Below, one piece after another: positions 36,729 through 49,698 of a stretch of 64,000 bases of DNA (positions are counted from its first letter, which is position 1; every line of letters starts with the position of its first letter). A program made the position numbers and the translations under genes. The notes below the pieces were generated by a model. It was given only the letters and a program-made list of their open reading frames with translations, was not told the origin of the DNA and did no database searches. The stretch spans positions 1,054,001-1,118,000 of the forward strand of contig NZ_JAFMPM010000008.1 in assembly GCF_017349355.1 (NCBI RefSeq), written 5' to 3'. Source of the DNA: Thiothrix fructosivorans. GTDB lineage: Bacteria; Pseudomonadota; Gammaproteobacteria; Thiotrichales; Thiotrichaceae.

Positions 36729-37910
36729 ATGAGCAGTGAGATTCTGACCCCGGTACTGCCGGAATCCGTCGCCGACGCTACCGTGGTAACATGGAGCAAG
36801 AAAGTCGGTGATAGTGTCAAACAGGACGAAGTACTGGTTGAAATCGAAACCGACAAAGTGGTGCTGGAAGTACCTGCTCCTGCCGATGGTGTCCTGACTG
36901 AAATTATTGAACAAGCTGGTGCGACGGTTACCAGTAGTCAATTGCTGGGTCGTATGACCATTGGCGCTGTCGCCGCTGCACCTAAAGTAGAGGCCGCTCC
37001 TGTTGCTGCTGCAACCGTTGAGCCACAAACTGCACCTGCTGCCCGTAAGCTGATGGCAGAAAACAACCTGACGGCTGCTGATGTCGACGGTTCTGGTAAG
37101 CAAGGTCGTATCCTTAAGGAAGACGTACAAGCGGCGGTTGCTGCAAAACCTGCTCCTGCACCCGTCGCCACCGCACCTACACCAACTGTTGCAGTTACTG
37201 CTTCCGGTTCCCGCATGGAACAACGCGTGCCGATGACTCGCTTACGTGCGCGTATCGCTGAACGCTTGATGTACGCCAAGCAATCCACCGCGATGCTGAC
37301 CACCTTCAACGAAATCGACATGAAGCCGTTGATGGATATGCGTAACGAATACAAAGACGCATTCGAGAAAAAGCACAAAGCGAAACTGGGCTTTATGTCC
37401 CTGTTTGTGAAAGCAGCCGCTGTCGCGCTGCAACGTTTCCCTGAAATCAATGCCTCGATTGATGGCAATGATGTTGTTTACCACGGCTTCTGCGATATTG
37501 GGATCGCCGTGTCATCTGATCGCGGACTGGTCGTTCCGATCCTGCGCAACACCGAAAACATGGGTCTGGCTGACATCGAATCCGGCATTGCTGGTTACGC
37601 TGCCAAAGCCCGCGAAGGTAAGCTGGATATGAACGATCTGTCTGGTGGTACGTTCACTATAACCAACGGGGGCGTTTTTGGGTCGTTGCTATCAACCCCA
37701 ATTCTAAACCCTCCTCAAAGCGCGATCCTGGGGATGCACTCGATCCAGAAGCGCCCTGTCGTTGTCAATGATCAGATTGTTATTCGCCCGATGATGTACG
37801 TGGCTCTCTCTTACGACCACCGCATTGTCGACGGTCAAGGTGCTGTTACCTTCCTCAAAACCATCAAGGAATTGGTCGAAAACCCGGTTCGCTTGGTGCT
37901 GGATGTGTGA
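36729..37910 (+). CDS. sucB: Dihydrolipoyl succinyltransferase, E2 of 2-oxoglutarate dehydrogenase
   Basis: A 393-residue E2. Start ATG 36729 ([13 protein letters not shown]) follows AAGAGGATG and matches the family start. A single lipoyl domain carries the lipoylated Lys in [11 protein letters not shown]; an Ala/Pro linker leads to the E3-binding domain ([19 protein letters not shown]); a second linker leads to the catalytic domain with [18 protein letters not shown] and the active-site [18 protein letters not shown]. It transfers the succinyl group to CoA. The E1 gene sucA, which normally precedes it, is absent; pnp stands there instead. Lpd follows after 11 bases. Confidence 0.93.
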   Translation: MSSEILTPVLPESVADATVVTWSKKVGDSVKQDEVLVEIETDKVVLEVPAPADGVLTEIIEQAGATVTSSQLLGRMTIGAVAAAPKVEAAPVAAATVEPQTAPAARKLMAENNLTAADVDGSGKQGRILKEDVQAAVAAKPAPAPVATAPTPTVAVTASGSRMEQRVPMTRLRARIAERLMYAKQSTAMLTTFNEIDMKPLMDMRNEYKDAFEKKHKAKLGFMSLFVKAAAVALQRFPEINASIDGNDVVYHGFCDIGIAVSSDRGLVVPILRNTENMGLADIESGIAGYAAKAREGKLDMNDLSGGTFTITNGGVFGSLLSTPILNPPQSAILGMHSIQKRPVVVNDQIVIRPMMYVALSYDHRIVDGQGAVTFLKTIKELVENPVRLVLDV

Positions 37911-37915
37911 GGTAA

Positions 37916-39358
<1,443 letters not shown>

Positions 39359-39383
39359 GCCGACTTTCTAACAAAATACGCTT

Positions 39384-39422
39384 AACGCCACGGTCTGCTG
39401 TACGGCAGATACGTGGCGTTTG
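39384..39422 (+). terminator. Hairpin between lpd and sucC
   Basis: AACGCCACG (39384-39392) pairs with CGTGGCGTT (39412-39420), and CTGC (39395-39398) with GCAG (39406-39409) inside. Only two T follow, so it is a weak terminator, attenuator or RNA-processing stem rather than a full stop. Confidence 0.5.
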
Positions 39423-39472
39423 TACGACTATAACCCGCGTTTTAGCGGTGAACTACCAAAGGAAGACTGAGG

Positions 39473-40642
39473 ATGAATTTACACGAATATCAGGCCAAAG
39501 CTGTATTTAGCCAATACGGTATGCCTGTGCCAACTGGCAAAGTGGCTTCCACAGCGGCGGAAGCAGAAGCGGCCGCCGCCTCTCTGAGCACGCCGACTGT
39601 TGTGGTCAAGGCGCAAGTTCATGCTGGTGGGCGTGGCAAAGCTGGTGGCGTGAAACTGGTGAAGACGCCAGCCGAAGCGGGCGCATTTGCTGCTAGCTTG
39701 CTGGGTACAAACTTGGTGACGTACCAGACGGACAAACACGGTCAACCGGTTAACACCATTTTGGTGGAAGAAACTTGCAATATCGCGCGTGAACTGTACC
39801 TCGGCGCAGTACTGGATCGTTCTACGCGCCGTATCGTGATCATGGCTTCCACCGAAGGTGGCATGGAAATCGAGAAAGTTGCGCACGAAACGCCCGAAAA
39901 AATCCTCAAAGCAATGGTTGATCCACTGGTCGGCGTGATGCCTTATCAAGGTCGTGAACTGGCATTCGGTTTAGGCTTGCAAGGTGCGCAGATTGCACAA
40001 TTCACCAAACTGCTGGTTGGCTTGGGCAAAATGTTCAAGGAAAAAGACCTGTCATTGGTTGAAATCAACCCATTGGTTGTGACCGCAGAAGGCAACTTGT
40101 TGTGCTTGGATGGCAAAGTGAATGTCGACAGCAATGCGCTGTATCGCCAGCAAGAACTGGTAGCAATGCGTGACAAATCCCAAGAAGATGCGCGTGAAAT
40201 CGAAGCAGACGAATGGGAACTGAACTACGTTGCTCTCGAAGGCAACATCGGTTGCATGGTGAACGGCGCAGGCTTGGCGATGGCGACGATGGATATTATC
40301 AAATTGTCCGGTGGTCAACCTGCTAACTTCCTCGACGTAGGCGGCACGGCGACTGCTGAACGCGTGGCGGCGGCGTTCAAAATCATTTTGTCGGATAGCA
40401 ATGTTAAAGGCATTCTGGTCAATATTTTTGGCGGTATCGTGCGTTGCGATCTGATCGCAGAAGGCATTATCAAAGCGGTGCAGGAAGTGAATGTGTCTGT
40501 CCCCGTTGTGGTGCGCTTGGAAGGTAATAACGCCGAAAAAGGGCTGGAATTGCTGGATAAAAGTGGTTTGGCGGTGATTACTGCCCATGACTTGGGCGAT
40601 GCTGCCCTGAAAATCGTTGCTGCCGTAGGAGATGTCGCATGA
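39473..40642 (+). CDS. sucC: Succinyl-CoA ligase, beta subunit
   Basis: A 389-residue SucC. It opens with [20 protein letters not shown] and has the ATP-grasp segments [19 protein letters not shown] and [19 protein letters not shown], then [16 protein letters not shown] near residue 320. It binds nucleotide and works with SucD to make ATP or GTP from succinyl-CoA. Its stop overlaps the sucD start (ATGA), so translation is coupled. AAGGAAGA precedes the start. Confidence 0.97.
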   Translation: MNLHEYQAKAVFSQYGMPVPTGKVASTAAEAEAAAASLSTPTVVVKAQVHAGGRGKAGGVKLVKTPAEAGAFAASLLGTNLVTYQTDKHGQPVNTILVEETCNIARELYLGAVLDRSTRRIVIMASTEGGMEIEKVAHETPEKILKAMVDPLVGVMPYQGRELAFGLGLQGAQIAQFTKLLVGLGKMFKEKDLSLVEINPLVVTAEGNLLCLDGKVNVDSNALYRQQELVAMRDKSQEDAREIEADEWELNYVALEGNIGCMVNGAGLAMATMDIIKLSGGQPANFLDVGGTATAERVAAAFKIILSDSNVKGILVNIFGGIVRCDLIAEGIIKAVQEVNVSVPVVVRLEGNNAEKGLELLDKSGLAVITAHDLGDAALKIVAAVGDVA

Positions 40643-41514
40643 GCGTATTAATCAATAAAGACACCAAAGTCATCTGCCAAGGTTTCACCGGCAAACAAGG
40701 TACTTTCCACTCTGAGCAAGCGATTGCTTACGGTACCAACATGGTCGGTGGGATTACGCCGGGTAAAGGCGGCACAATGCATTTGGGCTTGCCAGTATTC
40801 AATACTGTGCGTGAAGCGGTTGAAGCAACTGGCGCGGATGCTAGCGTGATCTACGTCCCTGCTGCGTTCTGTAAAGATTCCATCATTGAAGCAGCTTACG
40901 CGGGTATCAAGCTGATCGTGTGCATTACCGAAGGCGTTCCTGCGCTGGATATGCTGGATGTGAAAGTAGTCGTGGATAGCTTAGGCGTGCGTTTGATCGG
41001 GCCTAACTGCCCAGGCGTGATTACACCGGGCGAATGCAAAATCGGTATCATGCCGGGTCACATTCATAAGCCGGGTAGCGTTGGTATCGTTTCCCGTTCC
41101 GGCACATTGACCTATGAAGCGGTTAAACAAACCAACCAATGGGGTCAAAGCACCTGTATCGGTATCGGTGGCGACCCAATTCCAGGCACAAGCTTTATCG
41201 ATGCACTGACATTGTTCCAAGCTGACCCACAAACGGAAGTTATCCTCATGTGCGGTGAAATCGGTGGTTCTGCTGAAGAAGAAGCAGCCGCGTTCATCAA
41301 AGCCAATGTGACTAAACCCGTTGTGTCTTACATCGCGGGCGTGACTGCGCCGAAGGGCAAGCGTATGGGTCATGCTGGTGCGATTATTGCAGGCGGCAAA
41401 GGCACTGCGGATGAGAAGTTCGCAGCACTGGAAGAAGCTGGCGTCATTACAGTGCGTTCACCAGCGGAATTAGGGAAGGGCGTTGCTGCTGCTTTTGCGA
41501 AACTCGCTGGCTAA
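40639..41514 (+). CDS. sucD: Succinyl-CoA ligase, alpha subunit
   Basis: A 291-residue SucD: CoA-binding Rossmann domain ([20 protein letters not shown]), [20 protein letters not shown] near residue 123, and the phosphohistidine loop [16 protein letters not shown] near 243. It binds CoA and carries the phosphorylated His. It overlaps sucC by four bases and is followed by gltA after about 65 bases with a T-rich leader. Confidence 0.97.
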   Translation: MSVLINKDTKVICQGFTGKQGTFHSEQAIAYGTNMVGGITPGKGGTMHLGLPVFNTVREAVEATGADASVIYVPAAFCKDSIIEAAYAGIKLIVCITEGVPALDMLDVKVVVDSLGVRLIGPNCPGVITPGECKIGIMPGHIHKPGSVGIVSRSGTLTYEAVKQTNQWGQSTCIGIGGDPIPGTSFIDALTLFQADPQTEVILMCGEIGGSAEEEAAAFIKANVTKPVVSYIAGVTAPKGKRMGHAGAIIAGGKGTADEKFAALEEAGVITVRSPAELGKGVAAAFAKLAG

Positions 41515-41579
41515 TGCTACCTTTTGCAACCCGCAAGCTTTCTGATTTTCTTTTTTGATTTTTGTTTCGGAGTGCCCTC

Positions 41580-42884
41580 ATGACCAAACAGACCGTTACG
41601 CTTACGGATAATGCTACTGGCAAACAAATTGAGCTGGATGTATTGCATCCCGCTGTGGGGCCGAAGTGCATCGACATCCGCAAGTTGCATAAGGAACTGG
41701 GTTATTTCACTTATGACCCCGGTTTCATGTCAACCGCAAGTTGTTCCAGTCAGATTACGTATCTAGATGGGGATGAGGGCACATTGCTCTACCGTGGTTA
41801 TCCGATAGAGCAGTTAGCGGAAAGTAGCACCTTCTTAGAAGTGTGCTATTTGCTGCTGAATGGTAATTTACCGACAATGACGGAAATGACTGATTTTGAA
41901 CATGTTATTACGCGTCACACGCTATTACATGATCAAGTCCAAGGTTTCTTCCGTGGTTTCCGTCGGGATGCTCACCCGATGGCAACGATGGTCGGTGTGG
42001 TTGGGGCGTTGTCTGCGTTCTACCACGATGATTTGAATATTCACGATCCAGAACAGCGTAAGCGTTCTGCACACCGTTTGATTGCGAAAATGCCGACGAT
42101 TGCGGCATGGAGCTATCGTTACTCAATGGGTCTGCCGTTTAACTACCCGCAGAACCGTTTGAAATATTCTGAAGATTTCCTACATCTGATGTTTGCTGTG
42201 CCGACTGAGCCTTACGTGGTTGACCCACTGATGGCGCGTGCGCTGGATGTCATCATGATTTTGCACGCGGATCACGAGCAAAATGCTTCCACGTCTACTG
42301 TGCGTTTGGCTGGCTCTTCTGAAGCAAACCCGTTTGCAGCAGTGGCGGCTGGTATTGCTTCTTTGTGGGGGCCTGCACACGGTGGTGCAAACGAAGCCGT
42401 GATTACCATGTTGCGCGAAATCGAGAAGTCTGGTCAGCCGCTCTCGCATTGGGTGGCACGGGCTAAAGACAAGAACGACCGTTTCCGTTTGATGGGTTTT
42501 GGGCATCGCGTTTACAAAAACTACGACCCACGCGCCAAAATCATTCGCACGCTGGCGAACCAAATTTTGGACAAATTGCCGCCTGACAATCCAAACCAAA
42601 AACTGTTCGACATTGCGCGTGAACTGGAGCAGGTTGCACTGAATGATGAATACTTCCAATCACGGAATCTCTACCCGAATGTGGATTTCTATTCTGGTGT
42701 GATTTTCCTGAGCATGGGCATTCCAGTCAGTATGTTTACGGTCATGTTCGCGTTGGCACGTACCATCGGTTGGATTTCCCAGTGGAATGAGATGATGGGT
42801 GATGAAGAGTCGCGCATTGGTCGCCCACGCCAGTTATACATGGGTGCGGAACGTCGCGATTACGTACCTGTGGATAAGCGTTAA
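41580..42884 (+). CDS. gltA: Citrate synthase (type II)
   Basis: A 434-residue type II citrate synthase. ATG 41580 is chosen over an upstream in-frame start because CGGAG lies 9 bases before it. The catalytic residues sit in the [19 protein letters not shown] block, the [12 protein letters not shown] block and the [14 protein letters not shown] block. It joins acetyl-CoA and oxaloacetate. In Gram-negative bacteria this hexameric type is inhibited by NADH. It lies between sucCD and acnB in one direction. Confidence 0.97.
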   Translation: MTKQTVTLTDNATGKQIELDVLHPAVGPKCIDIRKLHKELGYFTYDPGFMSTASCSSQITYLDGDEGTLLYRGYPIEQLAESSTFLEVCYLLLNGNLPTMTEMTDFEHVITRHTLLHDQVQGFFRGFRRDAHPMATMVGVVGALSAFYHDDLNIHDPEQRKRSAHRLIAKMPTIAAWSYRYSMGLPFNYPQNRLKYSEDFLHLMFAVPTEPYVVDPLMARALDVIMILHADHEQNASTSTVRLAGSSEANPFAAVAAGIASLWGPAHGGANEAVITMLREIEKSGQPLSHWVARAKDKNDRFRLMGFGHRVYKNYDPRAKIIRTLANQILDKLPPDNPNQKLFDIARELEQVALNDEYFQSRNLYPNVDFYSGVIFLSMGIPVSMFTVMFALARTIGWISQWNEMMGDEESRIGRPRQLYMGAERRDYVPVDKR

Positions 42885-42913
42885 GTTTTGTTGTTTTGAG
42901 GAGTCGATAGAAA

Positions 42914-45517
42914 ATGTTGCAAGAATACCGTCAACACGTTGCTGAACGCGCCGCCCAAGGCGTTCCTCCCAAGCCACTGGATGCTGCACAAACTGCCGCA
43001 CTGGTGGATTTGCTGAAGAACCCACCGGCTGGTGAAGAAGCATTTTTGGTTGACCTGTTGGAAAACCGCGTCCCTGCGGGTGTGGATGAAGCGGCTTATG
43101 TCAAAGCCGCTTTCCTCGCAGCAGTCTCTAAAGGTGATATTAGCTGTGCATTAGTTAGCCAAGTTCGCGCTGTTGAAGTGCTGGGCATGATGCTGGGTGG
43201 CTACAACGTACAACCGTTGATTGCGGCGCTCGACAGCGATGTGACCGCAGCAGCAGCCGCTACAGCACTGTCACATACCCTGCTGATGTTTGATGCATTC
43301 CACGATGTGGAAGAAAAAGCGAAAGCGGGTAATGCAGCCGCACAGCAAGTCATGGCATCGTGGGCGGCAGGCGAGTGGTTTACTTCTAAGCCGGAAGTGG
43401 CACAGAAAATCACCGTTACCGTTTTCAAAGTTCCCGGCGAAACCAATACTGACGATTTGTCGCCTGCACCGGATGCGTGGTCACGCCCTGACATCCCACT
43501 CCATGCTAACGCGATGCTGAAAATGGCGCGTGACGGTATCGAGCCAGAAACGCAAGGCAGCGTCGGCCCTTTGAAGCAAATCGAAGCGGTCAAAGCGCAA
43601 GGTTTCCCAGTTGCTTACGTCGGTGACGTGGTAGGTACAGGTTCTTCACGTAAGTCTGCGACCAACTCCGTGCTGTGGTTCTTCGGCGATGATATGCCGG
43701 GGATTCCTAACAAGCGTGCAGGTGGTTACTGCTTCGGTAGCAAGATTGCCCCGATCTTCTTCAACACGATGGAAGACGCGGGTGCACTGCCGATTGAGAT
43801 GGACGTTGCTCAAATGAACATGGGTGATGTGGTTGATGTATATCCTTACGAAGGCGTTGCCAAGCGTCACGGTACGGATGAAGTCATTTCCACTTTCGGT
43901 CTGAAAACCCAAGTATTGTTGGACGAAGCCCGTGCAGGTGGTCGTATCAACTTGATCATCGGGCGTGGTTTGACGGCTAAGGCGCGTGAATCGCTCGGTC
44001 TGCCAGCGGTTGATTTGTTCCGCACTCCTGAGCAGCCTGCTGACACTGGCAAAGGCTTCACACTGGCGCAGAAAATGGTCGGTAAGGCTTGTGGCATGAC
44101 GGGTGTACGCCCTGGCATGTATTGCGAACCGAAAATGACGACGGTTGGTTCGCAAGATACCACCGGGCCGATGACGCGTGACGAGCTGAAAGATTTGGCT
44201 TGTTTGGGCTTCTCAGCGGATTTGGTGATGCAGTCTTTCTGCCATACCGCTGCTTATCCGAAACCTGTGGATGTAGTGACTCATCACACGCTGCCTGATT
44301 TTATCATGACCCGTGGCGGTGTATCACTGCGCCCCGGTGACGGTGTCATCCACTCGTGGTTGAACCGCATGTTGTTGCCGGATACCGTTGGTACGGGCGG
44401 CGACTCTCACACCCGTTTCCCGATTGGTATTTCCTTCCCAGCGGGTTCTGGTCTGGTGGCATTTGCGGCTGCGACGGGCGTTATGCCATTGGATATGCCG
44501 GAATCGGTGTTGGTACGTTTCACTGGCAAAATGCAACCGGGCATCACGCTGCGTGATCTCGTGCATTCCATTCCACATAAAGCGATCCAAATGGGTCTGC
44601 TGACGGTTGAAAAGAAAGGCAAGAAGAACGTTTTCAACGGCACAGTGTTGGAAATCGAAGGTCTGGATCACCTGACTGTCGAACAAGCCTTTGAACTGTC
44701 GGATGCTTCTGCGGAACGTTCTGCAGCAGGTTGTACGGTTGCGCTGTCGGAAGCATCGGTTGCGGAATACCTGCGTTCTAATATCGTGATGTTGCAATGG
44801 ATGCTGGCGGAAGGCTATGGCGACCCACGCACTATTGAACGTCGTATCAAAGGCATGGAAGCATGGTTGGCTAACCCAAGCCTGATGCGTGCTGACGCGG
44901 ATGCGGAATACTCGGCTGTGATCGAAATCAATATGGATGAGATCAAAGAGCCTATCCTGTGTGCGCCGAATGACCCCGATGATGCACGTCCGTTGTCTGA
45001 AGTCGCGGGTCGCAAGATTGATGAAGTCTTCATCGGTTCTTGTATGACCAACATCGGTCACTTCCGTGCCGCAGGTAAGTTGTTGGATGCTACCAGCAAG
45101 CAAATCCCAACGCGCATGTGGATCACTCCACCGACGAAGATGGATGCTTCCCAGTTGAGTGACGAAGGTTACTACAACATTTTCGGTCGTGCCGGTGCGC
45201 GTATGGAAATGCCGGGTTGCTCACTGTGCATGGGGAATCAGGCACGTATCGCTGAAAACTCCACGGCGGTGTCTACTTCTACGCGTAACTTCCCGAACCG
45301 TTTGGGTACTGGCGCGGATGTGTTCTTGGCATCTGCTGAGTTGGCTTCTGTGGCAGCGATCATGGGCAAATTGCCTACGGTTGCGGAGTACATGGAATAC
45401 GCGAAGAAGATCGACAGCATGGCAGGTGACATTTACCGTTACCTGAACTTCGATAAGATGGAGCATTACCAGAAGGCGGCGCAGAAGCTTGTGCCGATTC
45501 CGGTAGTCGCGCGCTAA
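42914..45517 (+). CDS. acnB: Aconitate hydratase B
   Basis: An 867-residue AcnB of full length, with the HEAT-like N-terminal domain ([19 protein letters not shown]) unique to AcnB, then the swivel domain ([15 protein letters not shown]), then the Fe-S core: [30 protein letters not shown] and [14 protein letters not shown], whose three cysteines hold the 4Fe-4S cluster. It interconverts citrate and isocitrate. A strong terminator follows 13 bases after the stop, closing the TCA cluster. Confidence 0.97.
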   Translation: MLQEYRQHVAERAAQGVPPKPLDAAQTAALVDLLKNPPAGEEAFLVDLLENRVPAGVDEAAYVKAAFLAAVSKGDISCALVSQVRAVEVLGMMLGGYNVQPLIAALDSDVTAAAAATALSHTLLMFDAFHDVEEKAKAGNAAAQQVMASWAAGEWFTSKPEVAQKITVTVFKVPGETNTDDLSPAPDAWSRPDIPLHANAMLKMARDGIEPETQGSVGPLKQIEAVKAQGFPVAYVGDVVGTGSSRKSATNSVLWFFGDDMPGIPNKRAGGYCFGSKIAPIFFNTMEDAGALPIEMDVAQMNMGDVVDVYPYEGVAKRHGTDEVISTFGLKTQVLLDEARAGGRINLIIGRGLTAKARESLGLPAVDLFRTPEQPADTGKGFTLAQKMVGKACGMTGVRPGMYCEPKMTTVGSQDTTGPMTRDELKDLACLGFSADLVMQSFCHTAAYPKPVDVVTHHTLPDFIMTRGGVSLRPGDGVIHSWLNRMLLPDTVGTGGDSHTRFPIGISFPAGSGLVAFAAATGVMPLDMPESVLVRFTGKMQPGITLRDLVHSIPHKAIQMGLLTVEKKGKKNVFNGTVLEIEGLDHLTVEQAFELSDASAERSAAGCTVALSEASVAEYLRSNIVMLQWMLAEGYGDPRTIERRIKGMEAWLANPSLMRADADAEYSAVIEINMDEIKEPILCAPNDPDDARPLSEVAGRKIDEVFIGSCMTNIGHFRAAGKLLDATSKQIPTRMWITPPTKMDASQLSDEGYYNIFGRAGARMEMPGCSLCMGNQARIAENSTAVSTSTRNFPNRLGTGADVFLASAELASVAAIMGKLPTVAEYMEYAKKIDSMAGDIYRYLNFDKMEHYQKAAQKLVPIPVVAR

Positions 45518-45529
45518 GACCCACTCCCT

Positions 45530-45562
45530 AAAAAAGCCCCGCATTGTCGGGGCTTTTTTTTG
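45530..45562 (+). terminator. Terminator after acnB
   Basis: AAAAAAGCCCCG (45530-45541) pairs with CGGGGCTTTTTT (45548-45559) around CATTGT, followed by more T. A textbook rho-independent terminator ending the TCA transcript. Confidence 0.92.
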
Positions 45563-45688
45563 TCTAAAAATTCTATCTATAGATGCGTTGATAACCACTA
45601 TTCTCAAGCGTACTATCCAATTGACTTATCTCAACAAATCAGCAGATTTTTTATCCCCAGTTGCGAGGGGGCAGGGAGTGTTACCTTT

Positions 45689-46858
45689 ATGCAGAATCCT
45701 ATCATTTTGAAAGCCGTGCTATGCAGCGCGGTGTTGGCGAGTACGGTTGCGCCGACCTTGGCAACGGCTGGGGTAGAGCCATTCGGTGAGTCGTTTGACG
45801 GCTGGAAATTCACGCAGGAAAATGTTGGGCAGAGCATTTTGTGCCGCGCCGTTCACAATAATCAGTACGTGCTGGGCAAACAGACGAATCGGCGCGTGCA
45901 TATCAGTTTCCCCAACAACACCTTCAACGGTACGGATACCCAAGCCAGCCTCGCTGTCGGCAATGATTCGGAAATAATCACCGCATCGGGTAATGGCACG
46001 CGCCTGATCCTTTCCAATATCCCCGAAGCAGTGTTTGATACGATTGGTCCCGAACGCGGTTTCACATGGCGGGCAGCAAGCAAGGGTAACGTTCAGCAAG
46101 GCATCGTCAAACTGAATGATTCAACCACCTCCGCGATTGAGCGCTTGGATGAGTGCCTTGATGCAAACAGCAGCAAAGCAACCGCAACGGCAGTGAGCAG
46201 CAGCCAAGATTGGCGCAAAGGCGCAGTAGGTCGCGAAGTGGCTTGCTCACTCAAGGTCAAAGGCAAAACTTACCTCAATGGGACGTGCAGATACGATGCC
46301 GATAAAGACGGTTCTTTCCGCTTGTTTGGGGACAAATATTTCGTTTACTTGACGATGTTAGACAAGGGTTTCGCAGGTGCTGCGTGGAATGCCAGCCCTG
46401 ACAGTTCCCACGCGCAAGCCCTCTTGGGTGAAGATTTCAAACGCAAAGGCGGCTGTTGGATCGGTAAATCCGCTGAAATTTGCGCATGGAATAAAACAGA
46501 GGTTAAGAAGCCACAAACCCCTAGCAGCACAACGCCAACGCGTATCAAATTTGCCAAGGGCGCAATTAGTGCAACCGTGACGGGTAAATTGGCAGGCTTT
46601 GAAAGCCAACAAAGCTACGTCATTGCGGTAGGCAAAGGGCAAACTATGACCGTGGAACAGCTTAATCCCGCCAACCAACGCACGACTTTAGGTATCACAG
46701 CACCCAATGGTGCTGACGTGAGTGATATGGATTTGTCCTGCAACAACAGCAAGAAAGTGTCGCCAACAATTGCGGGTGATTACACTATCCGTGTGAGTGA
46801 GTGCATGAAGGCTGATGCGTGGAAGGGCGGTTATAAGTTGAAAGTGACGGTGAAGTGA
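45689..46858 (+). CDS. Exported protein of unknown function
   Basis: A 389-residue protein starting at ATG 45689, set by GGGAG at 45674-45678 and a signal peptide (LKAVLCSAVLASTVAPTLAT) cleaved near residue 28. The first part (residues 30-150) has a weak invasion-associated-protein-like beta pattern. The middle (GREVACSLKVKGKTYLNGTC; GGCWIGKSAEICAW) is Cys- and Trp-rich and may bind a partner. The end (residues 300-389; SQQSYVIAVGKGQTMTVEQL) resembles a bacterial pre-peptidase C-terminal beta domain. No enzyme motif is visible. An LprI-like gene follows, which hints at a role in envelope defence. Confidence 0.7.
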   Translation: MQNPIILKAVLCSAVLASTVAPTLATAGVEPFGESFDGWKFTQENVGQSILCRAVHNNQYVLGKQTNRRVHISFPNNTFNGTDTQASLAVGNDSEIITASGNGTRLILSNIPEAVFDTIGPERGFTWRAASKGNVQQGIVKLNDSTTSAIERLDECLDANSSKATATAVSSSQDWRKGAVGREVACSLKVKGKTYLNGTCRYDADKDGSFRLFGDKYFVYLTMLDKGFAGAAWNASPDSSHAQALLGEDFKRKGGCWIGKSAEICAWNKTEVKKPQTPSSTTPTRIKFAKGAISATVTGKLAGFESQQSYVIAVGKGQTMTVEQLNPANQRTTLGITAPNGADVSDMDLSCNNSKKVSPTIAGDYTIRVSECMKADAWKGGYKLKVTVK

Positions 46859-46901
46859 TTTATTTAGCCGTGCATGTTTATTAAACGATTGGGGAATGAT
46901 T

Positions 46902-47312
46902 ATGATGAAAACTGTTATTAGCACCGCTTTGGTGCTGTTGTTGTCCGCTACTACCGTTATTGCTGGGGACATTAAATGCAATCCCGAAGGTAATCAGGCT
47001 GAATTGAACCAATGTTCTTTCAATGATTATAAAGCGGCAGATAAAAAGCTGAATGATACATGGAAAAAGCTGATGGCGAAGTTCAAGTCTGACAAAACCG
47101 CCACCACCAAGCTGAAAGCGGCGCAAAACGCATGGATTGCCTTCCGCGATGCCGAACTGGAAGCACAGTTTGCCTGTGACGCGAAAGATGCACCGTGCTG
47201 GGGCAGTATGGAGCCGATGTTGCGCAACGGAGTGATGCAAGAGCTGACCGAGGCTCGCACCGAGCGCTTGCAGAAATACATCGACGACGGTTTGGGCGTA
47301 CCGATGAACTAA
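46902..47312 (+). CDS. LprI-like (DUF1311) exported protein
   Basis: A 136-residue exported protein with a signal peptide (TVISTALVLLLSATTVIAG). The mature part contains NQAELNQCSFNDYKAADKKL, KLKAAQNAWIAFRDAELEAQ and CDAKDAPCWGSMEPM, the three blocks of the LprI N-terminal domain, with its four Cys. Some family members inhibit lysozyme. ATG 46902 is the best start after GGGGA at 46891-46895; ATG 46905 is nearly as good. It lies 43 bases after the previous exported protein and is probably co-transcribed. Confidence 0.85.
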   Translation: MMKTVISTALVLLLSATTVIAGDIKCNPEGNQAELNQCSFNDYKAADKKLNDTWKKLMAKFKSDKTATTKLKAAQNAWIAFRDAELEAQFACDAKDAPCWGSMEPMLRNGVMQELTEARTERLQKYIDDGLGVPMN

Positions 47313-47356
47313 TACTGATGCGGGGAATGGGTGCATAACGCTACAATCGTTGCCTT

Positions 47357-48385
47357 ATGAACCACCCTGTTGTATCCATGTTACCCAACACGCCCCACGT
47401 TCAGTTCGTCATTCCCGGCTTATGGCAGCCCTTGGCATTGTGGCGGAAGGACTTCAACTTCCGCCCTGTTGCACCGAGTTTGCTGCGTTTATGTGCGGAT
47501 CACCGTCCCGCACCGCTTGCTGCGCAAGGGTTGGAAAACACCTTGTTTCACCTGAAGGGTCATACGGTGACGACCGAGATTCCCTTTGCGTATCACCGTT
47601 ATCGGCTGGATTTTGGTGTACCGCCCGCGTTACCGTTATTGTGTGCCGACCCCGTTTTTCTGAAGAGCGGTTTGGATAGCGTGGTCATGCAGCCTGCTTT
47701 GCCGTTGCTGCCAGCGGATGAATTGGCAACATTATTAGCGCTATTGAATCACCATTTGGCAGAGGATGGCTTGCAACTGGTGGCAAAGCATCCGCAACGT
47801 TGGTATCTCATGGGGGAGCGTGTGCAAGGCGATGTACCCTTACAGACAGTGCCGCTGTCACAAGCCTTGGGGCAAAGTATTTTTCCGCTGCTGCCGCAAG
47901 GAGATAAACGGTATTGGCATCGGCTGCTCAATGAAATCCAGATGTTGCTGCATACCCGTGAGAATCCTGCGGTGAATGCGCTGTGGTTGTGGGGTGCGGC
48001 GTATCCTGCGTCATTGCCAGCGTTGCAAATGGATGAACAACAGACGTTTGTGGGGGAAAGTGTCACTGCGCAAGTCATGGCACTTGCCACGGCTGTCCGC
48101 TATCAAGCTGCTACACAGTTTGCCGATGTGCCGTTGACAACAGGGCATTACACCGTTGTGTTGGAGGAGCTGCATCCGTGTAGTGTTGCGGATGATTTGC
48201 AGGGTTGGCAACAAGCATTGGCGCAGTTGGAAACTGCTTGGTTTGCCCCCGCGCTCCGTGCCATGCAGTCCGGCCAGTGTTCGATCAGTGTGACGGCATG
48301 TGACGGGCGGCTACTGCATTGCCAGCGCCCATCTCCGTGGAAGTTTTGGGGAACGCCTTCGGCAACGTGGGAGCAGCTTAGCTGA
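47357..48385 (+). CDS. Phosphoglycerate-mutase-like regulatory protein family, function unknown
   Basis: A 342-residue cytoplasmic protein without signal peptide. It resembles a family often annotated as phosphoglycerate-mutase-like or regulatory protein: LMGERVQGDVPLQTVPLSQA, HRLLNEIQMLLHTRENPAVN and ALWLWGAAYPASLPAL are its conserved blocks. The alkaline-phosphatase-type metal residues of true independent mutases are not visible. The role is unknown. It converges on xseA and overlaps its end by 8 bases. Confidence 0.6.
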   Translation: MNHPVVSMLPNTPHVQFVIPGLWQPLALWRKDFNFRPVAPSLLRLCADHRPAPLAAQGLENTLFHLKGHTVTTEIPFAYHRYRLDFGVPPALPLLCADPVFLKSGLDSVVMQPALPLLPADELATLLALLNHHLAEDGLQLVAKHPQRWYLMGERVQGDVPLQTVPLSQALGQSIFPLLPQGDKRYWHRLLNEIQMLLHTRENPAVNALWLWGAAYPASLPALQMDEQQTFVGESVTAQVMALATAVRYQAATQFADVPLTTGHYTVVLEELHPCSVADDLQGWQQALAQLETAWFAPALRAMQSGQCSISVTACDGRLLHCQRPSPWKFWGTPSATWEQLS

Positions 48386-49580
48386 GCTTGGTGACGATGC
48401 TCTCAAATTGACCTTGTTTGAGCTGGGTGATGAGCGTTTGCCCCAGCCGTAACGTGGCGGTGCTGCGTATCACTTGTCCCGTTTCACCGACACGGGTAAT
48501 CCCAAAGCCGCGTTCTAATACCGCTAATGGGCTGAGCGCGTGCAACTTGCCTGCTTGCATTTGCACCTTATCTTGCTGGCGTAGCAAGTAACGTTGCGTG
48601 GCTGCACGGAGACGCATGTCCAGTTCATCCAGTCGTTGCGCTTTTTGCTGTAAGCGATTGGTGGGGCGTTGATTTTCCAAACGGCGTTGCAAGCGGCGTA
48701 AGTGTTCGCCTGCTAATTGCGTGCGGCGTTGCTGATGGCGTTGCAGTTGGGAAAACAGTCGTTGTACGTGCGCTTGCAACGCTGCCATATCGGGACTGAC
48801 CAGTTCTGCGGCAGCGGAGGGGGTAGGGGCGCGAATATCCGCCACGAAATCCGCAATGGTGAAATCAATTTCATGCCCCACGCCGCTAATAATCGGCAGC
48901 TTACAGGCATGGATGGCGTGTGCGACCACCGCTTCATTGAACGACCACAAGTCTTCAATCGAACCGCCGCCGCGAGCCAGAATCAAAACATCGCAATGTT
49001 GTTCGCGATCCGCTTGGCGAATAGCGTTAACAATCTGTTCCTTCGAGCCTTCACCCTGTACCAACACGGGGTAGACCATGACCGGAATTTGTGGGCAACG
49101 CCGTTTCAATACATTGAGAATATCGCGAATCGCTGCCCCTGTCGGTGACGTAATGACCCCAATACAGCGAGGAAACGTGGGCAGGGTTTGCTTGTGTTCG
49201 AGGGCGAATAAGCCTTGCGCTTGAAGCTGCTGTTTGAGTTCCTCGAACTGGCGCTGTAAGACACCGATTCCGGCATCTTCGAGGTGTTCAATAATGAATT
49301 GGTATTCGCCACGCGGTTCGTACAAGGCAACTTTGCCGCGTACCAGCACTTTTAAACCATTCTTGGGGGCAAGTTTTAAGGTCGAGGCACGACCTTTGAA
49401 CATGGCGCAGCGCACTTGAGCGCCTGCATCTTTCAGGCTGAAATACAGATGACCGGATGAGGCACGGACAAAGTTGGAGATTTCGCCTTCGACCCATAAA
49501 GCGGGGAAGCCGTGCGCAAGAAGCTGACCCACTTCGGCATTGAGTTGCGAAACGCTGAGAGTGAGGCGTTCAGTTTGCAT
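48378..49580 (-). CDS. xseA: Exodeoxyribonuclease VII large subunit
   Basis: A 400-residue XseA, a little shorter than the usual 440-460, with the difference in the C-terminal coiled coil. It has the OB-fold N-terminus (LWVEGEISNFVRASSGHLYF), CIGVITSPTGAAIRDIL near residue 140, ILARGGGSIEDLWSFNE near 205 and SGVGHEIDFTIADFVAD near 240, which form the nuclease core. With XseB it degrades single-stranded DNA to short oligomers. xseB is not in the window. The gene lies downstream of a sulfur-globule-like gene, separated by a terminator. Confidence 0.95.
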   Translation of the reverse strand: MQTERLTLSVSQLNAEVGQLLAHGFPALWVEGEISNFVRASSGHLYFSLKDAGAQVRCAMFKGRASTLKLAPKNGLKVLVRGKVALYEPRGEYQFIIEHLEDAGIGVLQRQFEELKQQLQAQGLFALEHKQTLPTFPRCIGVITSPTGAAIRDILNVLKRRCPQIPVMVYPVLVQGEGSKEQIVNAIRQADREQHCDVLILARGGGSIEDLWSFNEAVVAHAIHACKLPIISGVGHEIDFTIADFVADIRAPTPSAAAELVSPDMAALQAHVQRLFSQLQRHQQRRTQLAGEHLRRLQRRLENQRPTNRLQQKAQRLDELDMRLRAATQRYLLRQQDKVQMQAGKLHALSPLAVLERGFGITRVGETGQVIRSTATLRLGQTLITQLKQGQFESIVTKLS

Positions 49581-49600
49581 GATGTCCCTTTATGCAAGAC

Positions 49601-49637
49601 GAAAAAAATCCGAGACCAATAGAGTCGATCTCGGATT
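49601..49637 (-). terminator. Terminator of the globule-like gene
   Basis: Read on the minus strand, AATCCGAGA (49637-49629) pairs with TCTCGGATT (49615-49607) and a run of T follows (49606-49602). It separates the strong upstream gene from xseA. Confidence 0.85.
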
Positions 49638-49698
49638 CTCTCACGGCTAGCCGATACGTCAATATAGATTTATCGGGGCAACACGCGAGTCGGTCTGA